NCBI GenBank assembly: GCA_900541985.1 | Contig: UQLX01000005.1 | Span: 1 to 64,000 of the forward strand | Direction of reading: 5' to 3' | Length of the DNA stretch: 64,000 bases | From: an uncultured Blautia sp. | Lineage (GTDB): Bacteria; Bacillota; Clostridia; Lachnospirales; Lachnospiraceae | In this document: in pieces, positions 61,135 to 64,000 of the stretch | Layout: each line of letters opens with the position of its first letter | How positions within the stretch are numbered: position 1 is the first letter of the stretch | The notes under the pieces: generated by a model | Seen by the model: only the letters and a program-made list of their open reading frames with translations | What the model was told of the DNA's origin: nothing | Database searches by the model: none | Made by a program: the position numbers and the translations under genes

Positions 61135-61383
61135 ATGAAAAAATATACGAAAAAAAAGCTGGCAGTTATATCTGTACTTATGCTCTGTGCTTTTTTGTCC
61201 GGCTGCGGATGCGGCAAAAAAAAGAAGGATCCTGCTTCTGAGCAGGTTTTAAAGATCAGTATTACTCCGGAACCGTCGCCAACACAAAAACCGGATGAGA
61301 TCGATAAGGACGCAGTGGTGACGAAGGATGGAGTGACTATGGTGAATGAATATCTGATATCTCAGGAGGGATCAGGTGAATAA
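61135..61383 (+). CDS. Small lipoprotein
   Basis: An 82-aa protein with a Lys-rich N-terminus, hydrophobic segment and lipobox LSGCGCG, then a Lys run and a Pro/Thr-rich linker (ITPEPSPTQKPDE). No domain recognised. It sits between lepA and hemW and overlaps hemW by 8 nt; role unknown. Confidence 0.75.
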   Translation: MKKYTKKKLAVISVLMLCAFLSGCGCGKKKKDPASEQVLKISITPEPSPTQKPDEIDKDAVVTKDGVTMVNEYLISQEGSGE

Positions 61384-62527
61384 TAGAGAGAAAGCACCTC
61401 TGGAGCTTTATGTCCATATCCCTTTCTGCATAAAAAAGTGCGATTACTGTGACTTTCTGTCCGGACCTGCCGGGCGGGAAGTACAGAAGAGGTATGTAAA
61501 AGCGCTTCTGGAAGAAATCGCCGGAGTTTCCGGTTTTTCGGAAAGAAAGATCAGTTCTGTATTTATTGGAGGAGGAACGCCGTCAGTGCTGGAAGCCTCT
61601 GAAACAGCGGAGATCATGGATGCTTTAAGAGGAAAATTTCGTATTTCCAGCCGGACAGAGATCACAATGGAAGTGAATCCGGGAACGCTTACAAAAGAGA
61701 AACTGGAACAGTATAAAGTATCAGGCATCAACCGCCTGAGTATGGGGCTGCAGTCAACTGAAAACAGTGAGTTGAAAATCCTTGGAAGAATCCATACGTT
61801 TGAAGAGTTTCAGGATAATTACCGACTTGCCCGGGATATCGGATTTAATAATATTAATGTAGATCTGATGTTTGCCATACCCGGGCAGAGCTGTGAAAGC
61901 TGGGAGAAAAATCTGAGGACAGTGGCAGAACTGGAGCCGGAACATATTTCGGCCTACAGTCTGATCATTGAAAAAGGAACTCCTTTTGCAGAGCGTAATC
62001 TGGAGCTTCCGGACGAGGATTCTGAATACCGGATGTATGAGGATACAGCAGCAATCCTCGAAAGCTATGGATATCACCAGTATGAGATATCCAATTATGC
62101 AAAAACAGGATTTGAATGCAGACATAATATCGGTTACTGGAAAAGAACCGAATATCTGGGCATGGGACTGGGCGCAGCATCCCTGGTCTCAGAGGGAGAC
62201 AGGCAGTGCCGTTTCAACAATACAGGAGAGATGCAGGAATATTTCAGCGCCAGCCGCAGTCCGGAAAACATACGGAAAGAAAAAATTTTTCTGTCAGCTG
62301 CAGAGCGGCAGGAGGAATTTATGTTTCTGGGATTGCGAATGACAGAGGGAATATCAGAAAAAGATTTTCTTTCCTGTTTTGGTGTACCGGCAGAGGAAAT
62401 TTATGGACAGGTTCTGGAAAAATACAGAAAAATGGGCTTTTTAGAAAAAAAAGGATGTTTCTGGAGATTTACCCGTCAGGGGATTCATGTAAGTAATCAT
62501 ATTCTGGCAGAGTTTCTGCAGGAATAG
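61376..62527 (+). CDS. hemW: Heme chaperone HemW (radical SAM)
   Basis: A 383-aa radical SAM protein. The cluster motif CIKKCDYCDF is near residue 18, with GGGTPSVLE, MEVNPGTL and MGLQSTENSELKILGR following. HRYEI-like YQYEISNYAKTGFECRHN is the HemW rather than HemN pattern, so it is a heme chaperone and not the coproporphyrinogen dehydrogenase. GTG start at 61376 after AGGAGG. Confidence 0.92.
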   Translation: MNNREKAPLELYVHIPFCIKKCDYCDFLSGPAGREVQKRYVKALLEEIAGVSGFSERKISSVFIGGGTPSVLEASETAEIMDALRGKFRISSRTEITMEVNPGTLTKEKLEQYKVSGINRLSMGLQSTENSELKILGRIHTFEEFQDNYRLARDIGFNNINVDLMFAIPGQSCESWEKNLRTVAELEPEHISAYSLIIEKGTPFAERNLELPDEDSEYRMYEDTAAILESYGYHQYEISNYAKTGFECRHNIGYWKRTEYLGMGLGAASLVSEGDRQCRFNNTGEMQEYFSASRSPENIRKEKIFLSAAERQEEFMFLGLRMTEGISEKDFLSCFGVPAEEIYGQVLEKYRKMGFLEKKGCFWRFTRQGIHVSNHILAEFLQE

Positions 62528-62575
62528 CAGACAGGATCAGAAGAACAGCAGCATACAGGAAATTTGGAGGAATAG

Positions 62576-64000
62576 ATGGCTGAACATACAACAGGAAAAA
62601 AATTTATCAGGATCCGGGGAGCAAATGTAAATAATCTGAAAAATCTCAGTGTGGATATCCCGAGGGATGAGTTTGTGGTTCTGACAGGTGTCAGCGGCTC
62701 AGGTAAATCTTCTCTTGCCTTTGATACGATATACGCGGAAGGGCAGAGACGATACATGGAGTCGCTTTCTTCTTATGCCAGACAATTCCTTGGACAGATG
62801 GAAAAACCGGATGTGGAAATGATAGAGGGACTTCCGCCGGCAATTTCCATTGATCAGAAATCCACCAATCGTAACCCGAGATCCACGGTAGGAACAGTGA
62901 CGGAGATTTATGACTATCTGCGTCTGCTTTACGCAAGGATAGGAATTCCTCATTGTCCTAAATGTGGAAAAGAAATCAAAAAACAGACAGTAGATCAGAT
63001 GGTGGATCATATTATGGCACTTCCTGAACGAACCAGACTGCAGCTTCTGGCACCGGTGGTCAGAGGGCGGAAGGGTACACATGCCAAACTTCTGGAACAG
63101 GCAAAAAGAAGCGGATATGTGAGGGTGCAGATTGATGGAAGTCTGTATGAATTGTCTGAAGAGATCAAACTGGATAAAAATATCAAGCATAATATAGAAA
63201 TTATCGTTGACCGTCTTGTGGTTAAGCCGGGAATTGAAAAGCGACTGGCGGATTCAATAGAAACTGTGCTGGATCTTGCGGAAGGTTTGCTGATGGTGGA
63301 TACCATGGATGGCAATGTTCTTACCTTCAGCCAGAGCTTTTCCTGCCCGGATTGTCAGATCAGCATTGATGAGATAGAGCCCAGAAGTTTTTCTTTTAAT
63401 AACCCATTTGGAGCCTGCCCGGACTGTCTGGGACTGGGGTACAAAATGGAATTTGATGAGGATCTGATGATCCCGGATAAGTCTCTGAGCATTTCTCAGG
63501 GAGCCATTGCAGTTATGGGATGGCAGTCCTGTACCGATAAGGGGAGTTTTACCAGAGCAATCCTGGATGCGCTTGCAAAAGAATATAATTTCAGCCTGGA
63601 TACGCCGTTTCAGGATTATCCACAGAAGATTAAAGATGTGCTGATCCATGGGACAGATGGACGTTCAGTCAAGGTTTATTATAAAGGCCAGCGGGGTGAA
63701 GGCGTTTATGACGTGGTTTTTCCCGGACTGATCAGAAATGTGGAGCAGAGATACAGGGAGACCGGATCGGATGCAATGAAGCAGGAATACGAAACTTTTA
63801 TGCGGATCACACCCTGTAAAACCTGCAGGGGACAGCGTCTGAAAAAAGAGGCTCTGGCTGTTACGGTAGGGGATAAGAATATTTATGAGCTGACAGCTCT
63901 TTCCATAGAAAATCTGAAAAAATTCATGAAGGATCTGACGCTCACAGAGCAGCAGGAACTGATCGGCAGGCAGATTCTCAAAGAAATCCGCGCCAGAGTG
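62576..64000 (+). CDS. uvrA: Excinuclease ABC subunit A, 5' part
   Basis: The first 475 codons are in the window and the gene runs off the right edge. UvrA recognises DNA damage in nucleotide excision repair. Walker A GVSGSGKSSLAFDT is near residue 38, followed by RYMESLSSYARQFLGQM, the first zinc finger CPKCGKEI, SFSCPDCQISIDEIEPRSFS and CKTCRGQRLKKEAL. GGAGGAATAG precedes the ATG. Confidence 0.97.
   Translation, partial: MAEHTTGKKFIRIRGANVNNLKNLSVDIPRDEFVVLTGVSGSGKSSLAFDTIYAEGQRRYMESLSSYARQFLGQMEKPDVEMIEGLPPAISIDQKSTNRNPRSTVGTVTEIYDYLRLLYARIGIPHCPKCGKEIKKQTVDQMVDHIMALPERTRLQLLAPVVRGRKGTHAKLLEQAKRSGYVRVQIDGSLYELSEEIKLDKNIKHNIEIIVDRLVVKPGIEKRLADSIETVLDLAEGLLMVDTMDGNVLTFSQSFSCPDCQISIDEIEPRSFSFNNPFGACPDCLGLGYKMEFDEDLMIPDKSLSISQGAIAVMGWQSCTDKGSFTRAILDALAKEYNFSLDTPFQDYPQKIKDVLIHGTDGRSVKVYYKGQRGEGVYDVVFPGLIRNVEQRYRETGSDAMKQEYETFMRITPCKTCRGQRLKKEALAVTVGDKNIYELTALSIENLKKFMKDLTLTEQQELIGRQILKEIRARV

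Overview
The window reads as chromosome of a spore-forming, low-to-mid GC Gram-positive anaerobe of the Clostridia, most likely a Lachnospiraceae member (family-level inference). Supporting genes are gpr, spoIIP, a GerMN-domain lipoprotein, formate-tetrahydrofolate ligase under a ZTP riboswitch, a split lysO, and the order holA ... rpsT-gpr-spoIIP-lepA-hemW.

Positions 1-13282 are accessory DNA. A 12.77 kb integrative element (about 135-12900) interrupts an IS200/IS605-type tnpA; the tnpA halves lie at 73-134 and 12899-13282. The element carries a large serine recombinase at its right end. Its attP can be rebuilt to the base as a symmetric dyad centred on TT. Cargo from left to right: a tandem-XRE regulator, TnpV, a small C-protein-like XRE regulator, two overlapping DNA methyltransferases, a separately promoted restriction-endonuclease-like protein, a 4Fe-4S protein with a possible nuclease core, and a 902-aa RecD-like SF1 helicase. 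The last five form a probable defence island whose full composition I do not recognise as a named system. A roughly 1.6 kb non-coding stretch follows. It holds an array of 25-nt imperfect palindromes with covarying stems and three diverged copies of a unit of about 150 bp.

Positions 13500-31600 are core metabolism: fhs (ZTP riboswitch), glgX, a CDP-glycerol-transferase/GT4 fusion, a uracil-type permease, seven tRNAs (Pro, Gly, Arg, His, Gln, Lys, Leu), an overlapping yfcE-rdgB-rlmL-like-yfcE operon, a rhodanese, a candidate small RNA, a sigma-like protein, a DtxR-family regulator, split lysO, and a guanine deaminase plus NCS2 permease operon behind a purine riboswitch.

Positions 31600-47971 hold an AI-2E-family permease, argG divergent from argCJBD, a truncated GGDEF gene, a FeoB-associated Cys-rich peptide, a YdcZ-type permease, a ComEA-like lipoprotein with no canonical start codon, a two-component system with a GerMN lipoprotein, comEC and holA. 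Two copies of a palindromic intergenic repeat are present (32762-33325, where a second hairpin element is nested inside, and 47975-48165).

Positions 48190-64000 hold a divergent ribbon-helix-helix pair with tandem AATCAC boxes, a frameshifted exported-protein gene, a PP2C / Ser-Thr kinase / von Willebrand A / zinc-ribbon cluster resembling the TerY-P triad, the NiaR-type nadB-nadC-niaR-nadA operon, rpsT, gpr, spoIIP, lepA, a small lipoprotein, hemW and the 5' part of uvrA.
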